This document shows, in pieces, positions 62,853 through 64,000 of a stretch of 64,000 nucleotides of DNA. The DNA comes from Cellulomonas sp. PhB150 (lineage in GTDB: Bacteria; Actinomycetota; Actinomycetes; Actinomycetales; Cellulomonadaceae): NCBI RefSeq assembly GCF_003755175.1, contig NZ_RKHX01000001.1, forward strand, positions 1,116,001-1,180,000. The letters are read 5' to 3'. Each line of letters starts with the position of its first letter. Position 1 is the first letter of the stretch. The notes beneath the pieces were generated by a model, which saw only the letters and a list, made by a program, of their open reading frames with translations, did no database searches and was not told the origin of the DNA. The translations under genes and the position numbers were made by a program.

Positions 62853-63479
62853 TCAGACGGAGCGAGGCGGGACGGCGGCGATCGCGGCGTGCAGGATCGC
62901 GAAGACCTGCTCGATGACCTCGGGCAGGTCGGGGGCGTCCCCGGCGATCCAGGCGCGGCCCGCTGTGGTCAGCCCCGAGGTGGCGACCCCGGCGAGGGTG
63001 GCCGGACGCAGGTCGCGGGCCGCGTCGACGCCGAGCCGGAGCGCCGCGACGCGGGTGGTCTCGTCCTGCGCCTGCGCGATGAGCTGGCGGAACGCGGCGC
63101 CGAGCGCGGGGTCGGTGGCGGCGAGCCGCAGGATCGCCTTGCTGCGCGGGCTCCGGTGCCAGGCGGGGTGGACCTCGTCGCGCATCCAGGTGCGCAGCGC
63201 GGCGACGTACGCCTCGACCAGGCCTTCGTCGGCCGGCCTGGCCTCGAGCATCGCGTTGACGCGTGCGAGGTCCCGGCGCAGGAAGTCGAGCGCCGCCTCC
63301 TCCTTGGTGCCGAAGTAGCGGCTGAACGTGCGGCGCGAGACCTCGACCCGGTCGGTGACGTCCTCGATGCCGACGCGCTCCGGGCCGCGCTCGAGCAGCA
63401 GGTCCAGTGCCGCCTCGGCGAGCGCCTCACGCGTGCGGCGCGAGCGGGGATCGGTGCGCGGCGCGGTGGGCTCTGTCAT
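62853..63479 (-). CDS. TetR-family repressor
   Basis: 208 residues. The N-terminal helix-turn-helix is IEDVTDRVEVSRRTFSRYFGTKEEAALDF; the C-terminal domain (TetR_C type) binds ligands in other members. It is upstream of the YhgE-type exporter on the same strand and presumably represses it and itself at the TGTCCC palindrome. The ATG at 63479 is preceded at 7 nt by TAGCGT, so it is probably leaderless. Confidence 0.92.
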   Translation of the reverse strand: MTEPTAPRTDPRSRRTREALAEAALDLLLERGPERVGIEDVTDRVEVSRRTFSRYFGTKEEAALDFLRRDLARVNAMLEARPADEGLVEAYVAALRTWMRDEVHPAWHRSPRSKAILRLAATDPALGAAFRQLIAQAQDETTRVAALRLGVDAARDLRPATLAGVATSGLTTAGRAWIAGDAPDLPEVIEQVFAILHAAIAAVPPRSV

Positions 63480-63486
63480 GCGACTC

Positions 63487-63515
63487 ACGCTACGCCTGTT
63501 TGTCCCAGTGGGACA
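63487..63515 (-). promoter_or_regulatory. TetR promoter and operator
   Basis: On the minus strand TAGCGT (63492-63487) is the -10, and 17 bp upstream lies TGTCCC (63515-63510). TGTCCCAGTGGGACA at 63501-63515 is a perfect 15-bp palindrome covering the -35 and spacer, a classic position for repression. Confidence 0.75.
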
Positions 63516-63558
63516 TTTGTCGCGCTGAGACGTGGGTCACGGCGCGAGCCGCGCCCGG

Positions 63559-64000
63559 TCAGGCCGGAGCGGGCGGTGCGGTGGCGTCCTCGTCGTCGGC
63601 CGCGTCCTCGTCGCGACCGTCGCCCCGCGCCTCGTCGCGCACGAGGCGCAGCCACAGCAGCACCGCGAACGTCCCGAAGATCCACCACTGCGCCGCGTAC
63701 GCGAGGTTCTGGATGTTCAGCCCCTCGCCCGGCTTGGTCGGGATGCCGAGCAGCGCGAGGTCGGCGGACTGCGCGGGGTCGGACGACGAGAGCACGAGGT
63801 AGCCGGTCCAGATGGGCCCGCCCCACTGCCCGACGAGCTCGGCGGAGCTGATCGCGTCCGTGCGGCCGTCGGCCACCCCCGAGCCGGCCTGCTCCGAGGC
63901 CTGCAGGAACCCCTCGACCGCCACGCTCCCGGCGGGGGCCTCGTCGGCGTCGTCGGGCTGAGCGACCCACCCGCGCACCACCGGGAGCACGCCGTCGGAC
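63559..64000 (-). CDS. SURF1-family protein (C-terminal part, runs off the window)
   Basis: About 147 residues of the C-terminal part. LPVVRGWVAQPDD, VAVEGFLQASE, PIWTGYLVLSSSDP and the final span YAAQWWIFGTFAVLLWLRLVRDE match the second half of SURF1-like proteins, which help assemble the cytochrome c oxidase haem site. The tail is acidic. The N-terminal membrane span and the start lie beyond the right edge. SURF1, DUF3817 and guaA are frequent neighbours in Actinobacteria. Confidence 0.85.
   Translation of the reverse strand, partial: SDGVLPVVRGWVAQPDDADEAPAGSVAVEGFLQASEQAGSGVADGRTDAISSAELVGQWGGPIWTGYLVLSSSDPAQSADLALLGIPTKPGEGLNIQNLAYAAQWWIFGTFAVLLWLRLVRDEARGDGRDEDAADDEDATAPPAPA

Overview
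The window is one continuous piece of very GC-rich chromosome from an actinobacterium. I infer a Cellulomonas-like member of the Micrococcales. The support is strong G/C third-position bias, families largely confined to Actinobacteria (DUF3017, DUF6350, DUF3817, DUF222-HNH), many GTG starts that follow a TANNNT-type -10 element by 6-8 nt (leaderless mRNAs), a perfect actinobacterial SOS box, and a large secreted polysaccharide-degrading locus. I see no rRNA, tRNA, CRISPR array, IS element or prophage. Both ends are cut inside genes (exonuclease III at the left, a SURF1-like protein at the right).

Layout. 1-5 kb: xth, a VOC protein and the one-carbon operon glyA-folD, which is led by a ZTP (pfl) riboswitch. 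5-9.2 kb: a secreted HExxH protein, an APH(3')-like kinase, a GNAT, purU (10-formyl-THF deformylase) and an ArsR-SRPBCC pair. 9.2-27.6 kb is the carbohydrate island. It holds a ROK repressor with a ribose/xylose/fructose-type ABC importer, a divergent CUT1 importer with no ATPase gene, a GH3 enzyme with a fascin-like insert and a LacI-type operator, and a 2305-residue amylopullulanase with two GH13 catalytic domains, five X25-type modules and a wall-anchor-like tail. 27.8-36.3 kb: DUF167, mdh, an SOS-box-led DUF222-HNH gene, icd, an aquaporin, DUF3017 and an FAD oxidoreductase. 36.3-43.3 kb: purN-[ZTP riboswitch]-purH, DUF6350 and sucC-sucD. 43.4-49 kb: an acyltransferase-SGNH protein, an autoregulated-looking HTH/Clp_N pair and pcrA. 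49-55.8 kb: small membrane proteins and a PspC-type two-component system with divergent PspC targets. 55.8-64 kb: guaA, a heterodimeric ABC exporter, arfB, a YhgE/Pip-type exporter with its TetR repressor, and SURF1.

How the parts fit. glyA, folD, purN, purH and purU all handle C1-folate and purine flux, and two of these units carry a riboswitch that senses ZTP, the signal of 10-formyl-THF shortage. mdh, icd and sucCD supply TCA enzymes, and icd and sucC share an upstream 13-bp motif at similar distances. In the glycan island, extracellular amylopullulanase and the GH3 enzyme would release sugars for the two importers, with separate operator types in front of each unit.

Best candidates for something new: the HTH/Clp_N pair with twin 16-bp palindromes lying over its -35 and -10; the exporter in which one ATP site has lost every catalytic motif; the shared icd/sucC motif; a recurring terminator form without a U-tract; and the 24-bp palindrome at the predicted 5' end of the amylopullulanase mRNA.
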